From Brachybacterium sp. P6-10-X1 (lineage in GTDB: Bacteria; Actinomycetota; Actinomycetes; Actinomycetales; Dermabacteraceae): a DNA stretch of 64,000 nt. The stretch spans positions 2,542,001 to 2,606,000 of the forward strand of contig NZ_CP017297.1 of the NCBI RefSeq assembly GCF_001969445.1, in the 5' to 3' direction. The notes beneath the pieces were generated by a model, which was given only the letters and a program-made list of their open reading frames with translations, searched no databases and was not told the DNA's origin. Made by a program: the position numbers and the translations under genes. Of this stretch, positions 16,388 to 25,368 are shown piece after piece. How positions within the stretch are numbered: the stretch's first letter is position 1; every line of letters begins with the position of its first letter.

Positions 16388-17889
16388 CCCGCCCGAGCAG
16401 CTGGAGCCTGCGGCGTCGTCTCGTCGCAGGGGTCGCCGTGCTGGTGGCGGCCGCCTTCCTCCTCATCGGCCTGACGACCGTGGTGGCGGTGCGGGCATCG
16501 GCCCTCGATCGGCTCGACGATCAGGTGCTCGCGGGACTTGACCTGACCGGAGGCCCCGGAGGCCCCGGGGGCGCCGGCGGACCCTCCGCGGGACCGGGTG
16601 AGGAGAGCGGGCAGCCGCCCCCGCGCATCGGAACGCTGCACGTGCTGATCCAGGACGACGGCACGGTCCTGGCCGCCGCGTACACGGACGGCAGCGGTAC
16701 CGAGATCCCTCTGTCCGCTGAACAGATCAGCACCTTGACCTCCGCCCGGCTCCCCCACCGCAGCCCGGAGTCGATCGACCTCGGCGGGTCGATCGGGGCG
16801 CTGCGGGTGGCCGCCGAGGACCGCGACGGGGTCACCGTCATCGCCGGCAGCTCCCTCCAGGACGTCACCGCGACGACCACCACCACCGCCCTCATCCTCC
16901 TGGCCGTCCTGGGCGGCGTGCTGATCCTGGTCACGGTCGGCCTCATGGCTGTGGTCACGCGCGAGCTCCGCCCGCTGCACCGGCTCGCCGGCACCGCCCG
17001 GCGCGTCGCCGAGCGCCCGCTGGCATCCGGTCAGGTCGACCTGCCCGACCGCGTCGAGCCCGCCGACACCGACCCCAGCACCGAGGTGGGTCAGGTCGGC
17101 AGCGCCCTGAACACCATGCTCGGCCATATCGAGGAGGCGCTCGCCGCACGCCATGACAGCGAGGAACAGCTGCGCCGGTTCCTGGCCGATGCGAGCCATG
17201 AGCTGCGCACACCTCTGGCCTCGATCAGCGGCTACGCCCAGCTCTCCCAGCAGGAGCAGGCCCCGATGACCCCGACGCAGGAGCAGTCGCTGTCCCGGAT
17301 CTCCGCGGAGGCGACCCGGATGAGCGCCCTCGTCGAGGACCTGCTGCTGCTGGCCCGCCTGGACGCGGGCCAGAGCATGCGCCACGAGAGCGTCGATCTC
17401 ACCCAACTCCTGATCGATGCCGTCGGCGACGCGCACGCCGCGGACCCCGGCCACCGGTGGCTGCTGGAGGTCGAGGAGCCCGTCGAGGTTCCCGGGGACG
17501 AGGACCGTCTCCGTCAGGTTCTCGTGAACCTCCTGGGAAACGCCCGCCGGCACACCCCGCCCGGCACCACGGTCACCGCCGCCCTCGAGCGCGACGGACG
17601 GCATGCGATGATCCGCATCATCGATGACGGCCCCGGCATCGCCCCGGAGCTGCGCGAGCGACTCTTCCAGCGCTTCAGCCGCGGGGATCAGTCCCGGGCC
17701 CGGGAGAGCGGCGCGAGCGATGCCGCCCGAGACGGCGTCCCCGGCCGAGGCACCGGCGGCGCGGGCCTCGGGCTCTCGATCTCCCAGGCGATCGTCGCCG
17801 CCCACGACGGGCAGATCGCCGTGACCAGCGATCCGGGGCGAACGGTGTTCACGGTCCGCCTCCCCGCTCCCGGCGTCGACGACTCCTGA
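16384..17889 (+). CDS. sensor histidine kinase
   Basis: A 501-residue membrane kinase, partner of the response regulator just upstream. Helix 1 is at about 12-37 (LVAGVAVLVAAAFLLIGLTT). A sensor region outside the membrane follows, containing a Gly/Pro-rich stretch. Helix 2 is at about 160-185 (ALILLAVLGGVLILVTVGLM). After a HAMP-like region comes the dimerisation box FLADASHELRTPL with phospho-acceptor His272. The ATPase domain has LVNLLGNARRHT (N box), IDDGPGIAP (G1) and GTGGAGLGLSI (G2). The signal is unknown. Confidence 0.93.
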   Translation: MTRPSSWSLRRRLVAGVAVLVAAAFLLIGLTTVVAVRASALDRLDDQVLAGLDLTGGPGGPGGAGGPSAGPGEESGQPPPRIGTLHVLIQDDGTVLAAAYTDGSGTEIPLSAEQISTLTSARLPHRSPESIDLGGSIGALRVAAEDRDGVTVIAGSSLQDVTATTTTTALILLAVLGGVLILVTVGLMAVVTRELRPLHRLAGTARRVAERPLASGQVDLPDRVEPADTDPSTEVGQVGSALNTMLGHIEEALAARHDSEEQLRRFLADASHELRTPLASISGYAQLSQQEQAPMTPTQEQSLSRISAEATRMSALVEDLLLLARLDAGQSMRHESVDLTQLLIDAVGDAHAADPGHRWLLEVEEPVEVPGDEDRLRQVLVNLLGNARRHTPPGTTVTAALERDGRHAMIRIIDDGPGIAPELRERLFQRFSRGDQSRARESGASDAARDGVPGRGTGGAGLGLSISQAIVAAHDGQIAVTSDPGRTVFTVRLPAPGVDDS

Positions 17890-18112
17890 CCTCTCCGGCG
17901 GCCCGGTGCCGCGGAGGGATCCTCGCCCCACCTCCCGCTGAGCCATGCCCGCACGAGAGCACCGCGGTCCCTGGCCATCGAGGTACTGCCCGGCTCCCTC
18001 GCCGGCGTGCACGCCGGGGCATCATGCGGTCCGGTGCCACGATCCCTCCCGCGACCGGTCGCTTGTGCGCGATCCTGATATCGACCAGGTGCCACGACGA
18101 CGGAGGAGAGTC

Positions 18113-18280
18113 ATGGAGGAGTACTCGATCGGGGACGGCGTCCGGACCACGGACGGACCGATGAAGCACCAGTACGGAACGGTGGTGCATCTCCGAAAGG
18201 ACGACGGCACCTACCTGGTGCGATTCGGCGGGTCGCAGCAGATGTTCTTCCGGGCCGACGAGCTGGAGCCGTGGGAGTAG
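18113..18280 (+). CDS. small protein, 55 residues, function unknown
   Basis: A short acidic protein starting MEEYSIGDGVRTTDG and ending FFRADELEPWE. GGAGGAGAG directly upstream (18102-18110) is a strong ribosome site and excludes longer forms. The pattern of short beta strands (GDGVRT, QYGTVVHL, GTYLVRFGG) suggests a small SH3/KOW-like barrel; that is inference. It overlaps the GTG start of the HIT-like gene by 10 bases, so the two are probably co-translated. Confidence 0.65.
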   Translation: MEEYSIGDGVRTTDGPMKHQYGTVVHLRKDDGTYLVRFGGSQQMFFRADELEPWE

Positions 18281-18780
18281 GACGCCCGGGGACCGGACCG
18301 GGCGCCGGGGCCCACGGGCACGAGGACCGCGTCGGCAGTGCGCTGAGGGGCGAGAACCCGACGGTGCTGTCCCATCTGCCGGGCGGCTTCGCCGTCATCG
18401 GTGACGTCCAGTTCCTCCCCGGCTACAGCGTGCTGCTCACCGATCGTCCCGGCGTGGACCGGCTCTCTGATCTCCCTCCGGCGGATCGCACGCAGTTCCT
18501 GGCGAGCATGGACCTGCTCGGGGAAGCGGTCGAGACGGTGTGCGCGGCGCGGGACGGGGCGTTCCGCCGGGTCAATCTGGAGATCCTGGGAAACACCGAT
18601 GCGTTCCTGCACGCCCATGTCTGGCCCCGCTACGACTGGGAGCCGGCCGACGTCGTCACGAAACCGGTCTGGCTGCATCCCCGCGCGAACTGGTCCGATT
18701 CCGCCCTGCGGCTCTCCTCGGAACACGACGAGCTGCGCGCGGACCTCACCGCCGCCCTCGATTCCCTGTCGTCCCGCTGA
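18271..18780 (+). CDS. HIT-like protein (diadenosine polyphosphate hydrolase-related)
   Basis: A 169-residue protein whose core follows the HIT fold: PGYSVLLTDRPGVDRLSDLP, then RRVNLEILGNTDAFLHAHVW. The histidine triad reads H114-A-H116-V-W118, so the third His of the classical HxHxH is Trp, as in several degenerate HIT subgroups. Nucleotide or dinucleotide hydrolysis is possible but not certain. The GTG start at 18271 lies inside the end of the small-protein gene. The first ~20 residues are Gly-rich and may not belong; later GTG codons could be the true start. A GCCGGC..GCCGGC hairpin follows the stop. Confidence 0.7.
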   Translation: MGVGRPGTGPGAGAHGHEDRVGSALRGENPTVLSHLPGGFAVIGDVQFLPGYSVLLTDRPGVDRLSDLPPADRTQFLASMDLLGEAVETVCAARDGAFRRVNLEILGNTDAFLHAHVWPRYDWEPADVVTKPVWLHPRANWSDSALRLSSEHDELRADLTAALDSLSSR

Positions 18781-18956
18781 CGCCGGCCTGATGCCGGCCG
18801 GAGCTGGCCCTTTCCTCTCGGGACTGGTCGCCTGTCAGAGGTGGTCCGCCTGGCAGAGCCTGTCGAGCACCTCGTCCAGGCCGACGATCCGCTCCGGAGC
18901 CTCGGGATGCTCGCTCCGACGGCCCAGGTGGAGGGCCGACGCCCGGCAGTGAGCGC

Positions 18957-19691
18957 ATGGGGCCGCGCACCCTGCTCCTCGCTCTGGGCTCCAACCGTGC
19001 ACTGACCGGCATCATCGCCGCGTCACTGTGCATGCTCGTCGCCATGACGCTGCTGGCGAGCATGCTTCCCTACGTCTACAACGAGGTCTTCGACCGCGGC
19101 CGGCTGCTGTCGCTGGCGAACATCGTCGGGCTCCTCCCGGTCCTGGCGTTCCTCCCCTTCGCCACCGCCCTGGCCAGGAGATTCGGCAAGCGCGAGATCG
19201 GCGTGCTCGGCATGATGCTGGCAACTCTCGCCGGGCTCGCGCTGCTCGCCCTGCGCACCGACAGCCCGTACGCCTTCACGGTCGGGTACGCCGTGCTCAT
19301 GCTGGGCTACGCGGCGATGGAGTCGCTGATCTGGGCGGTGATCAGCGACGTGATCGACATGCAGGAGATCCGCACCGGCGAGCGCAACGATGCCACGATC
19401 TATGCCCTGCATTCCTGGTCGCGCAAGATCGGGCAGGCCGTGGCCGGTGGGCTGTCCGGCTGGTCGCTGGGGTGGATCGGCTACGAGGCCGCCGCCGGGC
19501 AGGGGGCGGCGCAGTCACACGAGGTGCTCGCGGGCATCTACACCCTCGCCACCGCGATCCCCGCCGTCCTGCTCGGCACGGCCGGGGTGATCCTCGCTCT
19601 GTGGTACCCGCTGTCGAAGGCGCGGGTCCAGGCGAACGTCGACCTGCTCGAGGAGCGGCGCGCTGCCGTGCGCCGTGGCGCGACCCCCTGA
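18957..19691 (+). pseudogene. truncated GPH-family sugar:cation symporter (C-terminal half)
   Basis: The 244 residues match only the second half of MelB/XylP-type glycoside-pentoside-hexuronide transporters (normally about 450 residues). Six membrane helices are visible, with the family's central loop region ALARRFGKREIGVLGMM and the late motif YAAMESLIWAVISDVIDMQEI, then GERNDATIYALHSWSRKIGQ. The first six helices and their cation site are missing, and the upstream 176 bases do not encode them. It looks like a deletion remnant. If expressed it would not be a normal transporter. Confidence 0.75.
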
Positions 19692-19885
19692 CCCCTCCCC
19701 CGAGCACGTGGGACCGCCCCCGAGGCGTCTCCGTGACATCCGGGCTCACGGGCCGGGAGGAACACCGGCCGTGGACGCGGTCACCGCGCCGCATGACTGC
19801 CGTCAGTCCCATCCCGCGACCGGTCGGGGCCCGAGGTACGCGATCGCCCCGGGGAGCCCGAAGACGGCCCTGCTGCTCGACAATC

Positions 19886-19912
19886 GTTAGTCACTAACGG
19901 TTATGCAGTAAC
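19886..19912. promoter_or_regulatory. tandem TetR operator, GTTA-N5-TAAC twice
   Basis: GTTAGTCACTAAC (19886-19898) and GTTATGCAGTAAC (19900-19912) are inverted repeats of the same form, centres 14 bases apart, ending 8 bases before the TetR start. The first extends to CGTTAGT-C-ACTAACG. They are the likely autoregulatory site of the TetR gene. Confidence 0.65.
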
Positions 19913-19920
19913 ATGCCGCT

Positions 19921-20487
19921 ATGGCCACGTCGACGCCGGGTACGCGGGAGCGACTGCAGCAGTGCGCGCTGGCGCTGTTCGAGGCGCGCGGGTATGCCGC
20001 GACCACGGTGGCCGCGATCGCGCATGAGGCCGGGGTCTCGCACATGACGTTCTTCCGCCACTTCCCATCGAAGGACTCCGTGGTGGTCGGCGATCTGTTC
20101 GACCCGATGATCGCGGCGGCGATCGCGAACCAGCCCGCCCACCTGCCAGCGTTCGAACGGGCCGTGCGAGGCCTGGTGGCAGCGCTGGACGACGAGGACG
20201 CTCGGGCGGAGGTGCGGTCTTCGCAGTTCCGCCGGCGCATCCAGCTGATCACCGCGACTCCCGAGCTGCGCTCGGCATTGTGGATGTCCGGACAGCAGAC
20301 CCAGCAGGCGGTCATCGAGGCTCTGACAGGGACGGGCGCGTCGGCCGCTCCGGCGCGCATCGCGGCCGGTGCCCTGATGGGCGCAGCCACGGCCGTCCTG
20401 ATCGACTGGGGCACCCAGGCCGACGCAGGCGACGCCGACGAAGCCCTGCGGGGCGGTCTGCTCGGCCTGCTGGGCGGTGCCGGATGA
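19921..20487 (+). CDS. TetR-family regulator of ABC exporter 1
   Basis: A 188-residue repressor. The N-terminal helix-turn-helix is RERLQQCALALFEARGYAAT, then VAAIAHEAGVSHMTFFRHFP. The C-terminal ligand domain is variable as usual. The start lies directly after the tandem operator at 19886-19912. Its stop overlaps the ATG of the ATPase gene (ATGA), so regulator, ATPase and permease form one operon and the regulator probably represses all three. Confidence 0.92.
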   Translation: MATSTPGTRERLQQCALALFEARGYAATTVAAIAHEAGVSHMTFFRHFPSKDSVVVGDLFDPMIAAAIANQPAHLPAFERAVRGLVAALDDEDARAEVRSSQFRRRIQLITATPELRSALWMSGQQTQQAVIEALTGTGASAAPARIAAGALMGAATAVLIDWGTQADAGDADEALRGGLLGLLGGAG

Positions 20488-21212
20488 CGGCGGCCTTGGA
20501 GGTGCACGAGGTCCGGCGCGCTCTGCACTCCCGCCCGGTCCTGCACGACCTGGACCTGAGCGTGCAGGCCGGGTCGTGCCGAGCTCTGGTCGGACTCAAC
20601 GGGGCGGGGAAGACCACTGCTCTGCGGGTCACGCTCGGCATGCTCCGCCCCGACCACGGCTCGGTCCGGATCCACGGACGGGACATCGCGGCGGCCGGGC
20701 CCGAGATATGGACTCGGGTGGGGCATCTGGTCGAGATGCCGTTCTCCTACCCCGAGCTGACGGCCCGGGAGAACATCGCCACGGCCGCTCATCTGCATGG
20801 CGCGTCCGAGCCGACCATCCGCGCATCGATCGACGAGATCGCCGAGACACTGAGGTTCGCCGACGATCTCGATGTCCCGTCCGGGAGACTCTCGCTGGGG
20901 ACCAGACAGAAGGTCGGCCTGGCTGCCGCGTTCGCCCATCACCCCGCTCTGGTGGTCCTCGACGAGCCGACCAACGGCCTCGACCCGCTGGCCGTGGTCG
21001 GACTGCGCGAACTCCTCACCACGTTCACCCGCAGCGGCGGCACTGCCTTGGTCACCAGCCATCACTTCGATGAACTCGCCCGGATCGCCGACCAGGTCGA
21101 CATCCTGCACCGCGGACGGATCCTCGAGACCCTCGCCCCTGACGGGCCGGAGCTCGAGCGCAGGTTCTTCGAGACGGTGCTGGCTGCCGACCTCAACGAG
21201 GAGCGACCATGA
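20484..21212 (+). CDS. ABC exporter 1, ATP-binding protein
   Basis: A 242-residue ABC ATPase. Walker A is GLNGAGKTT, the signature position reads SLGTRQKVGLAAAFA (a variant of LSGGQ), Walker B is LVVLDEPTNGLDP and the H-loop is VTSHHFDE. This is the ABC-2 exporter type (CcmA-like). It overlaps both neighbours by four bases, the TetR gene upstream and the permease downstream. It supplies energy for the permease at 21209. Cargo unknown; the island context suggests a drug-like molecule or lipid. Confidence 0.93.
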   Translation: MTAALEVHEVRRALHSRPVLHDLDLSVQAGSCRALVGLNGAGKTTALRVTLGMLRPDHGSVRIHGRDIAAAGPEIWTRVGHLVEMPFSYPELTARENIATAAHLHGASEPTIRASIDEIAETLRFADDLDVPSGRLSLGTRQKVGLAAAFAHHPALVVLDEPTNGLDPLAVVGLRELLTTFTRSGGTALVTSHHFDELARIADQVDILHRGRILETLAPDGPELERRFFETVLAADLNEERP

Positions 21213-21973
21213 CCTCACGGAATCGGGCGGCGCTGTCTCTCGAGGCACGCAAACTCGCTCGCGCCCCGGTCGCCCGCGTCGCCACCGCGGCATCCCTTCT
21301 CCTCGTCCTGGTGACCACCGCCGGCGGCTATGCCGCTGCTCTGCACTCGGGTGGGACCGACATGGGTCGTCAGGCCGCGGCGATGATCACCGCCCCAGGC
21401 TGGGACGGTTACGCCGGCCTGGCAGCAACCAGCGTCGGAATCACCAATCTCCTAGCAGTCGGCATCGTGATGTCCTGGAGCATCGGCAGAGAGTTCACCG
21501 ACGGCACGATCGTGGGCCTGTTCGCGCTGCCGGTTCCGAGAACCGCGATCGCTGACGCCAAGATGTGCGCCGCCGTCTGCTGGTTGGCTCTGCTGGCCTC
21601 CGCCGAGAGCATCCTGATCACGATCTCCGGGCTGGCCCTCGGCCTGCCCTGGCACGGAGCGGCGCGCACCGTGCTCACCATCGCGCTCGTGGCTGCCCTC
21701 CTGTCCCTCAGCGCGCTGCCGGTGATGTGGATCGCCACTGCGGGTCGCGGGTACCTCGCCGGCATCGCCGCGACCTTGGCCATCGTCGTGGTCACCAACG
21801 TCGCTGCCGGCTTCGGCCTGGGCCAGGTCCTCCCCTGGGCGATCCCGGTGCTGTGGGCCAATCCCGACAGCGCCCTGGACCCCCTGCTGCTCCTCGCCCC
21901 TCTCGCGGTCGCGCTCGCGGGAGCCTTCCTCACCCGCCGCACCTGGGCCCGCCTCGAACTCGGCGACTCCTGA
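21209..21973 (+). CDS. ABC exporter 1, ABC-2-type permease
   Basis: A 254-residue membrane protein with six predicted helices: VATAASLLLVLVTTAGGYAA, NLLAVGIVMSWSIGREF, then AVCWLALLASAESILITISG and three more. The segment MSWSIGREFTDGTIVGLFA after helix 2 is the usual cytoplasmic loop of ABC-2 permeases, which contacts the ATPase. It is the last gene of the TetR-ATPase-permease operon. Substrate unknown. Confidence 0.88.
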   Translation: MTSRNRAALSLEARKLARAPVARVATAASLLLVLVTTAGGYAAALHSGGTDMGRQAAAMITAPGWDGYAGLAATSVGITNLLAVGIVMSWSIGREFTDGTIVGLFALPVPRTAIADAKMCAAVCWLALLASAESILITISGLALGLPWHGAARTVLTIALVAALLSLSALPVMWIATAGRGYLAGIAATLAIVVVTNVAAGFGLGQVLPWAIPVLWANPDSALDPLLLLAPLAVALAGAFLTRRTWARLELGDS

Positions 21974-22026
21974 GGCCCTGACTCGCGCCGTCGCCGCGCA
22001 TCGGCCGTCGAACCTGCTGGTACACC

Positions 22027-22072
22027 GGAGGCTACATGGTCTTGTTGCTTACTACATGGACGTGTAGCCTCC
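22027..22072. promoter_or_regulatory. TetR operator region with 10-base inverted arms
   Basis: GGAGGCTACA (22027-22036) is exactly inverted as TGTAGCCTCC (22063-22072). CTACATGG occurs twice in direct orientation (22032, 22052), and the second copy forms an imperfect palindrome, CTACATG-GA-CGTGTAG (22052-22067). The block ends 4 bases before the TetR ATG at 22077. No separate ribosome site fits between, so the message may be leaderless and the operator would cover the promoter. Confidence 0.65.
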
Positions 22073-22076
22073 ATCC

Positions 22077-22754
22077 ATGTCATCCGCCACACCACCTGCT
22101 TCCGATCACGATCTGACCGCACGGGCCCGTCTGCGCGATGCCGCCCTGATCGTCTATGCGCGCCATGGCGCCAAGGGCGCCACGGTCCAGGCCATCGCGG
22201 CCGAGGCCGGTGTCTCCACAGGCCTGATCCGCCATCACTTCGGCTCCAAGGACGGATTGCTCGCGGCGTGTGACGCGCATGCCATCGGGACCCTGCTCGA
22301 GCAGGCCCGCGAGGCTCTGGCCGAGGACTCCGCTCGACCAGGGTTCGCCACAGGCATGTACCACTCGAGCCGGCCCGAAGTTCGATACCTCGCCCGCGCC
22401 CTGGTCGACGGGTCACGCTCTGCCGACGAGCTCTACGAGGTCAGCACCGATCTGGCCGAGCGCTTCCTGTCCGAGCGGTGGCCGGATCGATTCGTGCCGG
22501 GATCACAGGCAGCGCGAGATGCTGCGGCAGTGATGACCACCATGCACCTGGGTCAGCTCGTGCTGCACACACAGCTGTCTCGACGAATCGGCGTGGACAG
22601 CCTCGACCCCGCCCATGCTCCCCGCGTCGGGGCCGCGATGACGGCCCTGTACTCGGCCATGGGCGAGTTCTTCTCGGCCGGGCACGGCAAGCGGCTCGCG
22701 GACGACCTCGACGAGGGAGCCGGCGAATCCCACCACCACCCAGGAGGGCAATGA
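22077..22754 (+). CDS. TetR-family regulator of ABC exporter 2
   Basis: A 225-residue repressor with helix-turn-helix RLRDAALIVYARHGAKGATV, then IAAEAGVSTGLIRHHFGSKD. The following GLLAACDAH segment recurs almost unchanged in the TetR protein at 26819, so the two are paralogues. The C-terminal domain resembles TetR_C_6-like ligand pockets only loosely. It is the first gene of an operon with the ATPase (stop and start share one base at 22754) and the permease. The inverted repeat just upstream is its probable operator. Confidence 0.92.
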   Translation: MSSATPPASDHDLTARARLRDAALIVYARHGAKGATVQAIAAEAGVSTGLIRHHFGSKDGLLAACDAHAIGTLLEQAREALAEDSARPGFATGMYHSSRPEVRYLARALVDGSRSADELYEVSTDLAERFLSERWPDRFVPGSQAARDAAAVMTTMHLGQLVLHTQLSRRIGVDSLDPAHAPRVGAAMTALYSAMGEFFSAGHGKRLADDLDEGAGESHHHPGGQ

Positions 22755-23680
22755 TGTCCCGACCCGTGATCGACGTCGCCGGACTCGTCAAGCATTTCGG
22801 GAAGGCCAGAGCACTGGATGGCCTGGACCTGCACGTCGACCCCGGAGAGGTCCACGGATTCCTCGGCCCCAACGGGACTGGGAAGACCACCACATTGCGT
22901 ATCCTGCTGGGCCTGACGCGGGCCGATTCCGGGACCGTCCGCGTGCTGGCGGGGGATCCTTGGCGCGAGGCGGCGCAGCTGCACCACCGACTGGCCTACG
23001 TGCCCGGGGACGTCACGTTGTGGCCGGGACTGTCCGGTGGGGAGATCCTGGACCTGCTGGCACGGATGCGCGGTGGCGATGACCGTCGCCGCCGCACCGA
23101 GCTGGTGGACCGGTTCGAGCTGGATCTGGGCACACGAGGTGGTGCGTATTCCACCGGGAATCGTCAGAAGGTCGCACTGGTGGCGGCGCTGGCGGCGGAG
23201 ACCGAGCTGCTGGTGCTGGATGAGCCCACCTCCGGACTCGACCCGCTCATGGAAGAAGCATTCCGCCGAACCATTCGAGAGGAGAAGCTCCGCGGCCGGA
23301 CGATCCTGCTGTCCAGCCACATCCTGTCCGAGGTCGAAGCGCTCTGCGACCGCGTGACCATCATCCGGGCCGGCCGGACCGTCGAGACCGGGAGTTTGGC
23401 CGAACTGCGCCACCTGTCCCACCTCGTCGTCACGGCCGACGTCGCGTCGGCCCCCGAAGCACTCGCGGAGCTGCCGGGCGTGCACGAGGTGACCGTGGAG
23501 GACACGAGCATCACGGTGCAGGCAGATGCCGGAGCTCTGGAGATGCTGTGCGCGGAGCTGGCCCGGCTCGGCGTGCGCGACCTCGCCGTCGCCAGACCCA
23601 CGTTGGAGGATCTGTTCCTGCGCCATTACACGACCGAGTCCGACGCGCCCGCATCCGGCGAGGACGCACGATCACGATGA
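22754..23680 (+). CDS. ABC exporter 2, ATP-binding protein (TnrB2-like)
   Basis: A 308-residue ABC ATPase. Walker A is GPNGTGKTT, Walker B LLVLDEPTSGLDP and the H-loop LLSSHILSE. The signature motif is replaced by [16 protein letters not shown], a form found in exporters related to the tetronasin-resistance ATPase. A C-terminal domain of ~80 residues with beta strands follows, normal for this group. AGGAGG (22742-22747) is 6 bases before ATG 22754 and 3 before an adjacent ATG at 22751, so 22754 is chosen. Strongly similar throughout to the ATPase at 27550. Confidence 0.92.
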   Translation: MSRPVIDVAGLVKHFGKARALDGLDLHVDPGEVHGFLGPNGTGKTTTLRILLGLTRADSGTVRVLAGDPWREAAQLHHRLAYVPGDVTLWPGLSGGEILDLLARMRGGDDRRRRTELVDRFELDLGTRGGAYSTGNRQKVALVAALAAETELLVLDEPTSGLDPLMEEAFRRTIREEKLRGRTILLSSHILSEVEALCDRVTIIRAGRTVETGSLAELRHLSHLVVTADVASAPEALAELPGVHEVTVEDTSITVQADAGALEMLCAELARLGVRDLAVARPTLEDLFLRHYTTESDAPASGEDARSR

Positions 23681-25347
23681 CCCCGGGCAACGGAGTCCAG
23701 GATTCCCCCCGACTCCCGGAGGCAGCGGGCGGTTCGACCGGGGGCGGCCGACGAGCGGGATTGCCGCTGGGCGCCGCGCATCTCGTGCGCCTTGCCCTGC
23801 GTCGTGATCGGGTGCTGCTGGTGGTGTGGCTGACGATCACCGCCGGGATCGTTCTGGGCGGGGTGGCCGCGGCCGAGACCACCTACCCCACCGCACAGGA
23901 TCGAGCGGATCGGTGGGAACAGCTGCACAGCATCCCGATGTTCGTCCTGTTCCAGAGCAGGGCCTTCGCCGATACCGCCGCAGCACTGGCCGCCCAGCAG
24001 GCCTTCGCCGGGGGCACCATGTGCGCTGCGCTCGGGGCGATCCTGCTGGTGGCCCGCACCACCCGGGGCGAGGAGTCGGCGGGTCGCCGCGAGCTGCTGG
24101 CCGGAACTCCCGTGGGCCGCCGCGCAGATCTGGCCGCTGCGCTGACCGTCACCGGGAGCGCCGGGGCCCTGCTGGCCGTCGTGGTCGCAGTAGGCCTGGT
24201 CGCGTCCGGTACGCCGTGGGCCGGGTCGATCGCCCTGGCCCTGATCGTCGCGATGGCGGTGTGGACCGGTGCGGGCCTGGCCGCGATCGCCGCGCAGCTG
24301 CTCACCGGTCTCGGCGCCGTGATCGGCATGGCCTTCGCCGTCTTCTACAGCCTGCATCTGGTTCGCGGCGCCGGCGCGGTGATGGGTGATGGTGCCCTGT
24401 GGATGACGTGGGTCGTCCCTCAGGGATGGTGGGAGAACCTCCGCCCGTTCGCCGATGAGCGCTGGTGGGTGCTGCTTCCCGCCGTGGCGTGGATCGTGGC
24501 CACCGTGTCGGCGGCCGTCCGGCTCGCCGACCGTCGAGACCTGGGACGCGGCCTGCTGCCGGTCCGCCCCGGCCGGGAGCACGGTCCCGGGTGGCTGTGT
24601 TCGCTGCCGGCATTGCTGTGGCGCCTCGACCGCGCCTCTGTGACGATCTGGGCGCTGGCCGTGGCGATCATCGCCTCGTCGATCGGCTACGTGGGGGCGG
24701 GGGCGATGTCTGATTACGCCGACATGGCCTGGGTGCGGGCCATGGGCGCGGAGCTGGGAGTAGCACCCGAGGACACCTTCTTCACCTACGTCATCCTCGT
24801 CTTCGTCTTCCCCATCGCCGGACACGCGATCCACACCGCTCTGCGGATCCGCCGGGAGGAGACCGCAGGCACCGCGGAGCTGATGCTGGCCGGGCCGCTC
24901 ACACGAAGCACCTGGGCCCTGGCGCATGCGGCGGCAGGATTCCTCTACCCCGTCGTCCTGCTGCTCGTCCTCGGAATCGCGGTCGGGACGGGCTCGGGCC
25001 TCGGAGGCGGGTCATTCGGCCCCGACATCGCAGAGTTCACGGGGTTCACCGTGTCCTTGGCGCCCGCCGTGTGGGTCCTGGTCGGCATCGCCATCGGGGC
25101 GCACGCTCTGGTGCCGCGCGGCGCAACCGCGGTGAGCTGGACCATGCTCGCCCTCGGGATCGTCACCGAGATCGCCGTGAAAACCGACCTGGTCCCGGAA
25201 CTGCTGTTCCTCCTGGTCTCACCGTTCCCCCACGTCAACCCGTACTACCACAGCTCCTCGGTGCCCTACGTCGTCCTCCCCCTGCTAGCTCTCGGACTCG
25301 TCGCGATCGGCCTGCTGGCCCTGCGCCGCCGGGATCTGCCCACCTGA
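23677..25347 (+). CDS. ABC exporter 2, 12-helix permease (TnrB3-like)
   Basis: A 556-residue membrane protein with about twelve hydrophobic helices in two similar halves, as in tetronasin-type exporter permeases. Recurrent segments are LLVARTTRGEESAGRRELLAG in the first half and IRREETAGTAELMLAG in the second, both cytoplasmic loops after the second helix of each half. It overlaps its ATPase by four bases. It forms an exporter with the protein at 22754; one permease chain carries both halves. The same design recurs at 28491. Confidence 0.9.
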   Translation: MTPGNGVQDSPRLPEAAGGSTGGGRRAGLPLGAAHLVRLALRRDRVLLVVWLTITAGIVLGGVAAAETTYPTAQDRADRWEQLHSIPMFVLFQSRAFADTAAALAAQQAFAGGTMCAALGAILLVARTTRGEESAGRRELLAGTPVGRRADLAAALTVTGSAGALLAVVVAVGLVASGTPWAGSIALALIVAMAVWTGAGLAAIAAQLLTGLGAVIGMAFAVFYSLHLVRGAGAVMGDGALWMTWVVPQGWWENLRPFADERWWVLLPAVAWIVATVSAAVRLADRRDLGRGLLPVRPGREHGPGWLCSLPALLWRLDRASVTIWALAVAIIASSIGYVGAGAMSDYADMAWVRAMGAELGVAPEDTFFTYVILVFVFPIAGHAIHTALRIRREETAGTAELMLAGPLTRSTWALAHAAAGFLYPVVLLLVLGIAVGTGSGLGGGSFGPDIAEFTGFTVSLAPAVWVLVGIAIGAHALVPRGATAVSWTMLALGIVTEIAVKTDLVPELLFLLVSPFPHVNPYYHSSSVPYVVLPLLALGLVAIGLLALRRRDLPT

Positions 25348-25368
25348 TCCGACCGGGCCCCACCGATT

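Noticed and set aside
18838-18960. Minus-strand C-terminal fragment (reading ..HPEAPERIVGLDEVLDRLCQADHL)
   Set aside because: Protein-like codon use over about 40 codons, but no start, no family and overlap with the transporter remnant; may be a scar.
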